From the NCBI GenBank assembly GCA_964508025.1, contig CAZDSF010000004.1, positions 1-64,000 on the forward strand: a DNA stretch of 64,000 bases, in the 5' to 3' direction. This DNA is from JAAZNO01 sp964508025 (lineage in GTDB: Bacteria > Chloroflexota > Anaerolineae > B4-G1 > SLSP01). Positions 17,572-26,358 of the stretch are shown here, in pieces; positions within the stretch are counted from its first letter, which is position 1; each line of letters opens with the position of its first letter. The translations under genes were made by a program, and so were the position numbers. The notes beneath the pieces were generated by a model. That model saw only the letters and a program-made list of their open reading frames with translations, did no database searches and was not told the DNA's origin.

Positions 17572-18420
17572 TCAAACAAGGTACAGCGTGGGTAACAACA
17601 CTGCCACCGCCAGCAGCAGGCTCATTCCAGCAACCGCTATCCAAGCCGGAGTCAGGGTTCTGGGCAGGGCAACCGGGTTAGGCAAAGGCTTGTGGACATC
17701 CAGCCAGTAGGCGGCCAGGAAGAATCCCCAAAAGAAGCCGACATAGCCAAACCAGTATTGGAATGCTACAGTAAATGTTCCCTGACCGCCGAGCGGATGC
17801 CAGATTGCCAGGGTGGTAAATAAAATATTGATGGCGAGATAGGGGAGGAGCAGCAGGGGCAAGGCAATCCGCGCGCGTTCGGCTTTATCGCTGGCATCAA
17901 CAGCAAAGCGCAAAGCAGAGCGCGCCAGCCAGAAAAAGCCCCACAAGATTCCGGCTACACCGACCAGCAGGATGGGAATACGCACCGCCCATGAGCCGCC
18001 CAACATCTGGATGACTTTTTGCCAGTCCCCGACCTGCTCGCTGCCGGGCTGGTAGAACAGCGGGTCCACGAACAGATAGCCAAAGCCCATAAACAGGTTG
18101 TAGGCTGCGAAATACATCCAGAACTGGGCTGGCATGGCGCGCTGCTGGCGGGCAGTTCGACCGAAGAGGAAGACTCCCAGAAAACCAAGCAGGATATTCA
18201 ACAGCGCGGGAACAGCCTCCACCAGCACTGTGCCGGTTTCATTCGGCGCGCCGGGCCAGTCCCACAGCACGGCAAACAGGTTGAATGCCTGCCACTCCGC
18301 GCCGACCAGCACGGCGGTAATGCCATGAAAGGCTTCGTGCAATATCTGCGCCCCAAGCGCGCCCAACAGGGCGGCGGTCAAGGCATTAATCAAGATGGGG
18401 GAATGTAACTTTGTATTCAT
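17572..18420 (-). CDS. Polytopic membrane protein with HExxH motif (M50-like)
   Basis: 282 residues, at least seven hydrophobic segments. The first membrane helix contains ILHEAFHG (HExxH), as in site-2-protease-like zinc metallopeptidases. A conserved Asp partner (YLFVDPLFY, mid-protein) may be the third ligand, which is inferred. The start at 18420 has a strong GGAGG (AGCAGGAGGAAACATG) and a TATAAT between this gene and the one upstream may give it its own promoter. Substrate and function are unknown. Confidence 0.6.
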   Translation of the reverse strand: MNTKLHSPILINALTAALLGALGAQILHEAFHGITAVLVGAEWQAFNLFAVLWDWPGAPNETGTVLVEAVPALLNILLGFLGVFLFGRTARQQRAMPAQFWMYFAAYNLFMGFGYLFVDPLFYQPGSEQVGDWQKVIQMLGGSWAVRIPILLVGVAGILWGFFWLARSALRFAVDASDKAERARIALPLLLLPYLAINILFTTLAIWHPLGGQGTFTVAFQYWFGYVGFFWGFFLAAYWLDVHKPLPNPVALPRTLTPAWIAVAGMSLLLAVAVLLPTLYLV

Positions 18421-18449
18421 GTTTCCTCCTGCTAAAACTATTATAGTGA

Positions 18450-19325
18450 TTATGATTGCGCCAGCCAGGTTGAAACCTGCCGGTGATAGTCCGCCGGCCG
18501 TTCAAGGAAGGGCAGATGTCCCGCGCCAGGGAGCAAGACCAGGCTGGCTTGCGGGATGTGTTTGGCAATCAGGGGGGATTGGGTGGGCGGGACGATGGGG
18601 TCATGGTCGCCGGCAATGAGCAGGCTCGGGGCCTGGATGGCGTTCAGTTGCGGGGTGATGTCAATCCCTGGCATGTGACGGAAATAGGGCAGGATGGCGT
18701 CAAGGTCGAGTCGGCGGTAGGGCGGGAAATTACGCTGGACGGCTTCGGGCAGGTCGGGATGGGCATACAGCGCATGCGCGTCGGCGGCGTAAAAGCGCAT
18801 TGCCCAGCGATAAAGGGAGGCGTGCGGCATGAGCGAGCGAAACATGACCTTGAAGTATGTCTCACCAACCCAGCCCAGGCGGACGGCGCGCTGGTAGAGT
18901 CCCAACATGCCACTCCAACACCCATGCGCAAAACCGGAGACGCTGATTAGACGGCGAACCCGCTCCGGGTAACGGGCGGCAAGGGCCAGGGCGCAGAATC
19001 CGCCTGTCGAATGACCGACCAGGCTGACGGGGCGTTCGCCGACCAGTTGGCGGATTCCGGCTTCGAGCAGGCTGACCAGCCGTTCAGCGGTCAATCTCCC
19101 GGATTTGAATTCATCCGGCGCAAGAGCCGGGAAATGCCCAGGCAGGCTGAGGGCGTAACACGGGCCAAACTCGAGCAGATAGGGGGCCGGGTTAACCTGC
19201 CAGAAAGAAATCGAACTGGTGATGCCATGCAACAGGATAATCGGCTCGCCGGGCGCGCCGGGGTTCAGGCAAATCGCGGCCAGTTGGTGGCCGTCAACGG
19301 AGATGCAGACAGGTTGGCTTGACAT
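18450..19325 (-). CDS. Alpha/beta hydrolase
   Basis: 291 residues, complete alpha/beta-hydrolase fold. The oxyanion region is LLHGITSSISFW, the nucleophile elbow GHSTGG (Ser106), the acid lies in AGDHDPIVPP and the catalytic His in GAGHLPFLERP. There is no signal peptide, so it is presumably cytoplasmic. The closest-looking families are esterases and lactonases; the substrate cannot be told. It lies 8 bp downstream of the decayed FAD oxidoreductase and upstream of the membrane protease genes on the same strand. Confidence 0.82.
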   Translation of the reverse strand: MSSQPVCISVDGHQLAAICLNPGAPGEPIILLHGITSSISFWQVNPAPYLLEFGPCYALSLPGHFPALAPDEFKSGRLTAERLVSLLEAGIRQLVGERPVSLVGHSTGGFCALALAARYPERVRRLISVSGFAHGCWSGMLGLYQRAVRLGWVGETYFKVMFRSLMPHASLYRWAMRFYAADAHALYAHPDLPEAVQRNFPPYRRLDLDAILPYFRHMPGIDITPQLNAIQAPSLLIAGDHDPIVPPTQSPLIAKHIPQASLVLLPGAGHLPFLERPADYHRQVSTWLAQS

Positions 19326-19333
19326 TGGTGCCC

Positions 19334-20663
19334 TTACTTCGGGGTGCGCTTCAAAATCTCGCGCACGATGTACCAGGCGGTAATCATGGCGGTTGACGCG
19401 CCGCCGGGGTTGAAGACGTAATGATCAACGGTGTAAAAATTCTTGAGCGGCAGGTCTTTGGAAAAATTGAAGCGCGGCGCGAGCGCGGGATTCCAGTTCC
19501 AGCCAGTGATGGCACCCTGCCAGTTGGCGGTGTAGCGTTCGTAGGTCAGCGGCGATGCGGAATCTTGCGCTTTGATATGGGCGCGCAAGCCGGATAGGAA
19601 TTCCTCGGCGCGGGTGATGAGTTCATCGGCGACGGCGGCTTTGCGGGTCTGGTAGGCGACGTCATCGCCTTTGAGCGGCTCCCAATTCTGGTAATCATCC
19701 AACCAACCGACGAACAGGCTGTGTTTGCCAGCCGGGGCAATCGAGGGAGCATCCTTGTCCAGCCAGACAACCTGGATGGTTTTCCCATGGGCGCAAGTGA
19801 AGATGACGTGCGGCTCATGGAAACGTTGAAAGGCGCGCTCCAGTTCTGGGCTGGCGCGCAAGCCCAGGAAAACGGCAAAGACCGGCTCGGAAGGGCGCGC
19901 CGCTTCCAATTTGGCAACCAGGCCGGGGGTGAGATGCTCACGCCCGAGCAACTCGAAGCAGGTGTGACGCAAATCGGCAACGGAGATTACCCAGTCCGAG
20001 TCGCGCGTCGTCCCATCCCCTCGCGTGATACCGGTTGCCCGGCTATTTTCCATCCGAATGCGCTGCACCGGCCTTCCCAGGTGAACTTCGCCGCCGTGTT
20101 CGCGGATAAGTCGGACGAAGGTGTTGGCGAAGGCTTGCATGTCGTCAGCCGGGGCCCAGGTATCGTTGAAGTACGAAATCCACATGCCGAGGCTGTTTTG
20201 GGCGGGTATGACCGGGTAAGCCAGTTCGTCGAGCATTTGGCGCAAGGCCGGATCGCTGAAGTGGCGGGCGTGCAGGCTGACATTGGTCTGTCCGCGCGCG
20301 ACCCACGAGGCCCAGGGCATGAGCGGATGTTTGATGAGCAGGTTCAGCCAACTCATCCCGCACCTGCAACGCGCTGCGCAGGGCAACGTCGTGTTCGCCC
20401 CAACTCATCTGGTGGCCAACATGCAAGAACTTGCGTTTGCCTTCCAGCCCCAGCTTCCGCAGAATCGGGAAGACGATGCCGTTCGAGGTGATGGAGGTTG
20501 GCCCGGCTGGAAAGGTGAAACCGTCTCGCACGAAGGATGAGATATAGCCGCCGGGGAGCATGTGCTGTTTGTATACGTCCACCTTCAGCCCGGCGCGGGC
20601 GAGATAAGCGGCGGCGGTCAGTCCCGGCCATACTGGCGCAATGATGGCCACGGTTTCAGGCAT
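19334..20663 (-). pseudogene. FAD-dependent oxidoreductase (phytoene-desaturase-like), decayed
   Basis: The N-terminal part (20663 to about 20370) begins MPETVAIIAPVWPGLTAAAY. The expected nucleotide-binding GxGxxG is replaced by APVWPG, although the following LARAGLKVDVYKQHMLPGGY is well conserved. The C-terminal part (about 20386 to 19334, in another frame) carries NVSLHARHFSDPALRQML through NPGGASTAMITAWYIVREIL, typical of carotenoid-type oxidoreductases. Between the two, the chain is shorter than expected for the family and the frame changes near 20370. A frameshift with an internal deletion plus a degraded dinucleotide motif indicate a pseudogene. The alternative is sequencing error, which would not explain the missing residues. 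Confidence 0.75.
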
Positions 20664-20709
20664 CCATACATCCCTTGGTCATCGTTTACCCCCTGACGGT
20701 GAAATTATC

Positions 20710-21501
20710 TTACGCCTCGGTGTACTTCTTCCGCTGAGAGAGGCTCTCTGCCCCGTAGCGCCGCCCGATAAAGATGACGGCCAGGATGACCGCCATGGTG
20801 ACGATAGGCGCAACCAGTCCCTGCGCACCTGCGGTGGCGGCGTTGAAGGTGCCATGCCAGAGGAGCGTCGCCAGCACGCTGCCGCCAGTGCTGTTGTAGA
20901 GCCAGGTGAGCAACAGCGCGCCGGAGAGAATGCTGACCGTGAACGCCAGCACGCTGAAGGGCGAGAGTTCGTAGTTGTAGAAAAACGTGGGCGCGTGCCA
21001 GCCGGCCCACCAGAGACCCAAGATGAGCGTTGCCGTGCGCGCGCTGTAACGCCGCTGCAAACGCGGCAGGGCAAAGCCGCGCCAGCCGGTCTCCTCGCCC
21101 AGCCCAAAGGTGAGAATCCAGACCGCCCAACCCGCCAGCCCGGCCAGCCCGGGCAGTTCGTCCACCCGCCCAAACGCGCTCAGCCCCACCGGGCTGCCGA
21201 ACAGATTGGAGAGCAGCGCCGCCGCGGCAAAAAGCAGCAGCGGACTGCCGAGCGCCACCAGCCACCAGCCCCAGCCAATGCGCCAGCGCGTCATCTGCGC
21301 AAGCAGGCGGCGCGCCCCGTCCAGGCCCTCGAAGGCCAGCGCGGTGATGAACGCCGCCAGCAGCGGTCCATAGGCGCCGAGCAGATGCAGCCAAACCGGC
21401 AGGCCGCTCCATACGCCCTGGGGAAGAAAGTGAGTAACGGTTTGTTCATTTTGAATGCTCAAGATATAGACTGTCAATGGCAAAGTTGGCAAAGAGTGCA
21501 T
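20710..21501 (-). CDS. CPBP-family intramembrane metalloprotease
   Basis: 263 residues and about eight membrane helices. The catalytic motifs are FGLGEETGWRGFALP (EExxxR), WWAGWHAPTF (second motif) and LLWHGTFNA (third). It is a second, clearly different CPBP protein in the same cluster as the one at 16786-17556. The C-terminal tail is basic (RRYGAESLSQRKKYTEA). Several Met codons near the N-terminus make the exact start uncertain. Substrate unknown; the family includes bacteriocin-immunity and CAAX-type proteases. Confidence 0.8.
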   Translation of the reverse strand: MHSLPTLPLTVYILSIQNEQTVTHFLPQGVWSGLPVWLHLLGAYGPLLAAFITALAFEGLDGARRLLAQMTRWRIGWGWWLVALGSPLLLFAAAALLSNLFGSPVGLSAFGRVDELPGLAGLAGWAVWILTFGLGEETGWRGFALPRLQRRYSARTATLILGLWWAGWHAPTFFYNYELSPFSVLAFTVSILSGALLLTWLYNSTGGSVLATLLWHGTFNAATAGAQGLVAPIVTMAVILAVIFIGRRYGAESLSQRKKYTEA

Positions 21502-21552
21502 CTTTGGCGCAAACGTTCACACATTCCAAACACATCAAGGTAGGACAAGATA

Positions 21553-22116
21553 TTATCTTGTCATCCCTCTGTTAATGAGCAAAATCGCCGCACTCGCCAC
21601 CACCCAAACCCACCACAGGTCGGCCTTGAGCGCAGGCGGCGTGGGTTCATCGGTCGGCTCAAAGGTGACCAGGGTGAAGCGTTCGCGTTCGGCGAGAAAC
21701 TGTTCGGCCGTCATCTCGAAGCCGGCCAGTTTCATCATCCGGCGCATGGTGGGGTTCGATTGCGCCCAATCGAAGGCGCGCCGCAATTCCTCGTCCGAGT
21801 TGATGCGCCGGGCGCGCACAGAAGCCGCCCCGCGCCAGGTCTGCACGGTGGCGAGCGGATTGGCCTGCAGGTTGCGATACCAGTCGGTGCGCTCGCCCCA
21901 GCCGCTCATCACGGTCGGCTTGCCTTCAAATTCGTGAAACTCGATGGCGGTGCGGCGCGGCTTGCCGCTCTTGCGCCCGGTGGTGGTCAGCACCATAAAC
22001 AGGCGGCCAACCAAAACGCCCAACCCCAGCCGGTAGAGCAGGATGGGCGTCTTGAACAGGAGTTTTAAGAGACCTTTGGGGTAGGGCAGGGTCTCGACCC
22101 AGGTTTTTTCAGACAT
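21553..22116 (-). CDS. Deazaflavin (F420)-dependent nitroreductase-family protein
   Basis: 187 residues of the DDN/F420H2-dependent quinone reductase type: LTTTGRKSGKPRRTAIEF with the Arg/Lys-rich phosphate-binding loop, then a split beta-barrel (MSGWGERTDWYRNLQANP, VQTWRGAASVRARRI). Most relatives are about 130-150 residues; here an extra C-terminal membrane helix (WWVWVVASAAILLINRG) suggests membrane attachment, consistent with a quinone substrate (inference). It overlaps the upstream membrane-protein gene by 8 bp. F420 biosynthesis and reduction genes lie only about 1.5 kb away on the other strand. Confidence 0.82.
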   Translation of the reverse strand: MSEKTWVETLPYPKGLLKLLFKTPILLYRLGLGVLVGRLFMVLTTTGRKSGKPRRTAIEFHEFEGKPTVMSGWGERTDWYRNLQANPLATVQTWRGAASVRARRINSDEELRRAFDWAQSNPTMRRMMKLAGFEMTAEQFLAERERFTLVTFEPTDEPTPPALKADLWWVWVVASAAILLINRGMTR

Positions 22117-22897
22117 AAGAAAAGGACCTTTGGCCCGTCAAACGCGGCAGAAGAAGCGCCAGCAGCCCCAAGATGAGCAGCGGCAGGTGCATCACGCCCA
22201 TCACAACCGTGTCGGGGTTGGCCCAGTGCGAAAGGTTGAACAAGCCATACAGCAGGGCGTTGAAAGCCGTCACCCGCAAGGCAAAGCCATCCACCTGCGG
22301 CCAGGCCAGAATGATGAGGAAGAGCAGCACAGGCGTCATAAAGCAGTAGGCCAGGCCGTAATCGGGCGAGGTGAGCAGCAGGAGCGGGTTGAAGTTGAAG
22401 GTCACCCGGCTCCCCTCAAAAGCAATCGGCGACCAGAAGACGAGCAAAGCCAGCGGCAGCAGCGCCCAGCGCCAGCGCGGAATCTCCTTCCACGAGAGGC
22501 GCAGCCGGTCTTTCCAGGCCACCCACAGCCAGAGCAGGCCGAGCAGCACATCGGCCACCAGCGCGCCGGTATGCACGGCAAAACCATACGAGGCGGTTTG
22601 CGCGCTGGTTTGCAGGGCGGCAACGACCAGATAATTCAGGCCAAAATACAGGGCGATGGCGCGCCCGCCCAGGGCAGGCTTCCACAAGGCCAGGCCAATG
22701 GCCGCCAGCGTGCCGAGGTGGAAGACCCAGCCCCAGGCCGCGTAGGGCGGGGTGGCAACCCTCAAAATCTCATTGATGACCGGCTGCGGCTGACGCGGGT
22801 CATAGGGCTGCTCGGTGTAGAGCGGCAAAAAAGAGATGATGAGCAGTGCCAAATACACCAGCGGATAGAACCATTTGCGAGATGTGGTGTTTTTCAT
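22109..22897 (-). CDS. Polytopic membrane protein of unknown function
   Basis: 262 residues from ATG at 22897 (MKNTTSRKWFYPLVYLAL); an ATG at 22909 adds four residues. Seven to eight hydrophobic helices are predicted by eye, with no recognisable catalytic motif. It overlaps the F420-dependent reductase gene by 8 bp, so the two are probably translationally coupled; an electron-transfer or membrane partner role is only a suggestion. Confidence 0.6.
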   Translation of the reverse strand: MKNTTSRKWFYPLVYLALLIISFLPLYTEQPYDPRQPQPVINEILRVATPPYAAWGWVFHLGTLAAIGLALWKPALGGRAIALYFGLNYLVVAALQTSAQTASYGFAVHTGALVADVLLGLLWLWVAWKDRLRLSWKEIPRWRWALLPLALLVFWSPIAFEGSRVTFNFNPLLLLTSPDYGLAYCFMTPVLLFLIILAWPQVDGFALRVTAFNALLYGLFNLSHWANPDTVVMGVMHLPLLILGLLALLLPRLTGQRSFSYV

Positions 22898-23229
22898 AAA
22901 GCCTCTCAATTCATTGTTATGATGGTCGCGGATGCGCAGCGAAGAAATCCCACAACACTGTTGAAATGCACTCCAACTAATGAATCTTTATCTAAGAAGA
23001 ATGCCCACAGGTTGTTATGCAAGGCGCAACCCCTATTCGCAGTCTTTGGACATCCTTTCCATGCTAAAGCATTATAGCATGCAGTGTTTAACAGCAGGTT
23101 AAGCGAAGGTTAACAAAGCAACATCGGTGGAACAGGTCACTACCTTTGCACTTTAATACAGGATTAAGTAGCGGGCGAAACTAAACCGAAATAGAGGTGA
23201 CCAAACACACTTATATCGGAGGTGAGACC
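22898..23229. other. Intergenic stretch between divergent units
   Basis: AT-rich, with no gene. It contains a short dyad CATGCTA/TAGCATG (about 23060-23081) overlapping a TATAAT on the minus strand (RC of 23071-23076), a candidate -10 for the membrane protein/deazaflavin reductase pair. The right end borders a transposase remnant. Confidence 0.4.
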
Positions 23230-23500
23230 GTGCCCAAGCCGATTATATGCCTATCCGAGTAGTTACGCCAATTCGCAGAATATTTCCGTCCCTGCTTCAG
23301 CCGTCGCCAATGGTGGTACTTCGTGATCGTACTCCTTGGCCTGATCGAATACGAGGAACGCAAAACGTTAACTGGCTTACTGCACGTGATCGGTGAATCG
23401 GTGAGCCTTTCGAGATTGTCCCGGTTTCTGAACCAGTGGCGCTGGTCCACGACCACCCTCGCGCGCCCCTGGTGGATTCGTCTCTGTGAGCGGATGAGCG
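23230..23500 (+). pseudogene. Transposase N-terminal remnant with an internal TAG
   Basis: GTG at 23230 follows GGAGGTGAG. The frame starts VPKPIICLSE, hits TAG at 23260-23262, and continues in the same frame with FAEYFRPCFSRRQWWYFVIV and ESVSLSRLSRFLNQWRWSTT. This matches the N-terminal region of a DDE transposase (insertion-sequence family not certain). Similarity ends near 23500 and the catalytic core is absent, so this is a dead, truncated element. Confidence 0.6.
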
Positions 23501-23650
23501 ACTCGAACCGTCAAATTGCCTGTTTTCAAGGGTTGTGCTACACTAATCTCGTGAGCGGCTGTCATATCGCCTTGAAAGTGTCAACGGCGTTGCCAACTCG
23601 GAACTCTCAACTCACAACTTTCAACTATTCTTGGAGGAGGTACCAACATA

Positions 23651-24319
23651 ATGCCAAACCCGCGTTATACCCTCGCTATTCTTGGCGGCACGGGCAATGA
23701 AGGCCCTGGACTGGCGCTGCACTGGGCCAAAGCCGGGCACAAAGTCATCATCGGATCGCGCCAGGCAGAGAAGGGCGAGCGCGTTGCCGCCGAGATCAAC
23801 GCCCGCCTGGGCGCGGAACTGGTTGTCGGCATGGCGAACGAGGATGCCGCTCGCGCCTGCGAGGTCGCCGTGCTGACCGTGCCCTACGCCGCGCAGAATC
23901 CGCTGCTGGAGAGCCTCAAGGATGCGCTCCAGGGCAAGGTGCTCGTCAACGTCACCGTGGCGATGTTGCCGCCCAAAGTCGCCCGCGTCCACATCCCGCC
24001 CGAAGGCTCCGCATGCGAGCAATCCCAGGCGCTGCTCGGCCCTGGCGTGCAGGTCGTGGCGGCATTCCAGAATGTGGGCGCGCACAACCTGGAGGATCCC
24101 GAGCACCCGCTGGATTGCGATGTGCTCATCTGCGGCGACAGCAAAGAAGCCAAAGCCATTGCCATCGGCCTGGCGGAAGACCTCGGCACGCGCGGCATTG
24201 ATGCCGGCCCTCTGATCAACGCCAAAGTCGTAGAGGGCCTCACCTCAGTGCTCATCGGGATCAACATCCGCTACAAGATCCCCGGCGCAGGCATTCGCAT
24301 CACCGGGCTGCCGGCCTGA
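23651..24319 (+). CDS. npdG: NADPH-dependent F420 reductase
   Basis: 222 residues. The N-terminal Rossmann fold begins LAILGGTGNEGPGLALHWAK (motif GGTGNEG at 12-18) and continues VIIGSRQAEKGERVAAEIN, with the Ser-Arg that binds the NADP 2'-phosphate. The C-terminal part (VVAAFQNVGAHNLEDPEHPL, VLICGDSKEAK) is typical of F420H2:NADP oxidoreductases, which move hydride between NADP(H) and coenzyme F420 in the cytoplasm. The ribosome site GGAGGAGG lies just before the ATG. It is the first gene of an F420 block, 21 bp ahead of cofE. Length and motifs fit the family throughout. Confidence 0.9.
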   Translation: MPNPRYTLAILGGTGNEGPGLALHWAKAGHKVIIGSRQAEKGERVAAEINARLGAELVVGMANEDAARACEVAVLTVPYAAQNPLLESLKDALQGKVLVNVTVAMLPPKVARVHIPPEGSACEQSQALLGPGVQVVAAFQNVGAHNLEDPEHPLDCDVLICGDSKEAKAIAIGLAEDLGTRGIDAGPLINAKVVEGLTSVLIGINIRYKIPGAGIRITGLPA

Positions 24320-24340
24320 GTTGCACAAACCGAGAATCGC

Positions 24341-25108
24341 ATGGCGTTACCGGAAATCCGCCTTATCGCGCTCCCCGGCATTCCCGATATCGCACCGGGA
24401 GACGACCTCAGCGCTGTGATTCTGGCCGCACTGGAGCGCGCCGCCCTGCAATTGGAAGACGGCGATGTGGTGGTCATCACCCAGAAAATCGTCTCCAAAG
24501 CCGAGGGGCGCGCCGTACCGCTGGCCCAAGTCACGCCCTCGGCTGAAGCCGTCGCCCTGGCGCAAGCTACGGACAAAGACCCCCGGCTGGTCGAAGTCGT
24601 CCTCCGCGAGTCACGCGGGGTGATTCGCCAGCGCGGCGGCGCGCTCATCATGGAAACCCGCCACGGCTGGATTTGCGCCAACGCCGGCGTGGATCGTTCC
24701 AACGTTGGCGCTGCAATGGAGGACATCGCCCTGCTGTTGCCCAAAGATCCCGACGCCTCCGCGCAGCAGATCCGTGAGGCGCTGGTCGCCGCTACTGGCG
24801 CGGATGTCGCCGTGCTCATCACCGATACGCATGGGCGGCCCTGGCGCGAGGGTACCGTCAACGTCGCCATCGGCCTCGCCGGGATGCTGCCCCTCGCCGA
24901 CCTGCGCGGGCAGCCCGACCGTTACGGCTACATCCTGCGGATCACTATCGTTGCTCGCGCTGACGAGCTCGCGGCAGCAGCGGGATTGCTCATGGGCCAG
25001 GCGGCGGAAGGTGTGCCCGTCGTCCTCATTCGCGGCGCCGCATACCCGCGCGGCGCCGGTCGCGCCGTGGAGATGCAGCGCGCGCCGGAACGGGATCTGT
25101 TTCGCTGA
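24341..25108 (+). CDS. cofE: Coenzyme F420-0:L-glutamate ligase
   Basis: 255 residues, the usual CofE length and without the FMN-binding C-terminal domain of actinobacterial FbiB. Recognisable stretches are DDLSAVILAALERA, DGDVVVITQKIVSKAEGR near the N-terminus, then GWICANAGVDRSNV, ITDTHGRPWREGTVNVAIGL and GAAYPRGAGRAVEM. CofE adds glutamates by gamma-linkage to F420-0, using GTP and divalent metal. It follows npdG by 21 bp and precedes an F420-type oxidoreductase. cofC, cofD and the FO synthase genes are not in the window. Confidence 0.92.
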   Translation: MALPEIRLIALPGIPDIAPGDDLSAVILAALERAALQLEDGDVVVITQKIVSKAEGRAVPLAQVTPSAEAVALAQATDKDPRLVEVVLRESRGVIRQRGGALIMETRHGWICANAGVDRSNVGAAMEDIALLLPKDPDASAQQIREALVAATGADVAVLITDTHGRPWREGTVNVAIGLAGMLPLADLRGQPDRYGYILRITIVARADELAAAAGLLMGQAAEGVPVVLIRGAAYPRGAGRAVEMQRAPERDLFR

Positions 25109-25125
25109 AAGCGCGCAGAGGAGCA

Positions 25126-25169
25126 AGGGAGATGGGGTGATGGGGAAATGGGGTGATGGGGTGATGGGG
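25126..25169. repeat. Octamer array downstream of cofE
   Basis: Five or six GATGGGGT/GATGGGGA units with an 8-bp period, an outlier of the array family otherwise confined to 1-10762. It is single-orientation and lies within an intergenic stretch (25109-25270) that also has short near-repeats such as CCAACACACCAATACG. Confidence 0.8.
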
Positions 25170-25270
25170 ACGCCTCCATCCATTCGATTCCTCGCCAACA
25201 CACCAATACGCTCATACGCCAACACGGTAACACAGTTGCATACCAATCACATATCGCAAAGGAGACAATC

Positions 25271-26278
25271 ATGCCACAGACCGAAATACCACGAGTTGCT
25301 ATGTACCTGCAAGATGCGCACCCCATCCGTGAGGGGATGGAATACGCGCGCTACGCCGAGGAGCGCGGCTTCGAGGCCGTCTGGCAGGCGGAAAGCCGCC
25401 TCGTCCGCGACGCGATTGTGCCGATGGCCGCCTTCGCCGCTGTGACCGAGCACCTCAAAGTCGGCTCCGGCGTCATCAACAACTGGACGCGCAACATCGG
25501 CCTCCTCGCCGCCACCTTCCTCACGCTGGATGACCTGGCGCCCGACCGCGTCATCTGCGGCATCGGCGCGTGGTGGGATCCGCTGGCGCGCAACGTCGGG
25601 ATCGAACGGCGCAAACCGCTCACCGCCATGCGCGAGACCGTCGAAGTGCTGCGTCGCTTGCTCGCCATGGAGAACGTCACCTTTCACGGCGAATTTCATC
25701 ATGTAGACGGCATTGAACTCGATGTGGTGCACGGACGCCGCGAGCCGCGCAATGTCCCCATCATGATCGGCGCTACCGGCGACAAGATGATGGAACTGAC
25801 CGGCGAGATCTCCGACGGCGCCGTGCTCAACTACTGCGTGCCGCCGGAGTACAATGACAAAGCCATGGAATTGCTCGACATCGGTGCGCGGCGCGCCGGG
25901 CGCAGCGTCTACGATCTCGACCGCCCGCAGCTCATCGTCTGCTCCGTCCACGACGACCGCGACGAGGCCATTCGCGGCGCGAAGATGCTGTTGACGCAAT
26001 ATCTGGCGCAGCAGCCGCACATCGCCAAAGCCAGCGGCGTGACGCAGGATGTAGTGGACAAGATCCAGAGTATCCTCGGTTGGCCTGCCACCAAAGAGCA
26101 GATCCAGCAGGCGATGGTTTATGTGCCCGATGATCTGGTGCTGCGCATCACCGCCACCGGTACACCCGCCGAAGTCATCGCCAAGGTGCAGGAATACATC
26201 AAACGCGGCGCCACCTGCCCCATCCTCTACCCCCTGGGCGATGTGAAGCTGATGATTGACACGTTTGCTACCAAGTAG
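25271..26278 (+). CDS. LLM-class (F420-dependent-type) oxidoreductase
   Basis: 335 residues with a luciferase-like TIM barrel. Evidence: GMEYARYAEERGFEAVWQAE, VGSGVINNWTRNIGLLAATF (the cofactor-face loop with Asn-Trp), GIGAWWDPLARNVGI, and NVPIMIGATGDKMMELTGEI, which matches methylene-tetrahydromethanopterin reductase (Mer)-like enzymes. The cofactor is probably F420H2, given its neighbours, rather than FMN; this is inferred. The actual substrate is unknown: these enzymes range from Mer to dehydrogenases of sugars and alcohols. A terminator-like hairpin follows the stop. Confidence 0.8.
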   Translation: MPQTEIPRVAMYLQDAHPIREGMEYARYAEERGFEAVWQAESRLVRDAIVPMAAFAAVTEHLKVGSGVINNWTRNIGLLAATFLTLDDLAPDRVICGIGAWWDPLARNVGIERRKPLTAMRETVEVLRRLLAMENVTFHGEFHHVDGIELDVVHGRREPRNVPIMIGATGDKMMELTGEISDGAVLNYCVPPEYNDKAMELLDIGARRAGRSVYDLDRPQLIVCSVHDDRDEAIRGAKMLLTQYLAQQPHIAKASGVTQDVVDKIQSILGWPATKEQIQQAMVYVPDDLVLRITATGTPAEVIAKVQEYIKRGATCPILYPLGDVKLMIDTFATK

Positions 26279-26300
26279 CAGTCAGTAAGGCAGGAGTTAC

Positions 26301-26334
26301 AAGTCAGGCTCGTGTTGATTATGACGCCTGACTT
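26301..26334 (+). terminator. Hairpin terminator after the LLM oxidoreductase gene
   Basis: AAGTCAGGC and GCCTGACTT form a 9-bp stem around a 16-nt loop, with a short TTT at its end. Confidence 0.5.
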
Positions 26335-26358
26335 TCAACTTCTGATCAGGGTATTCCT

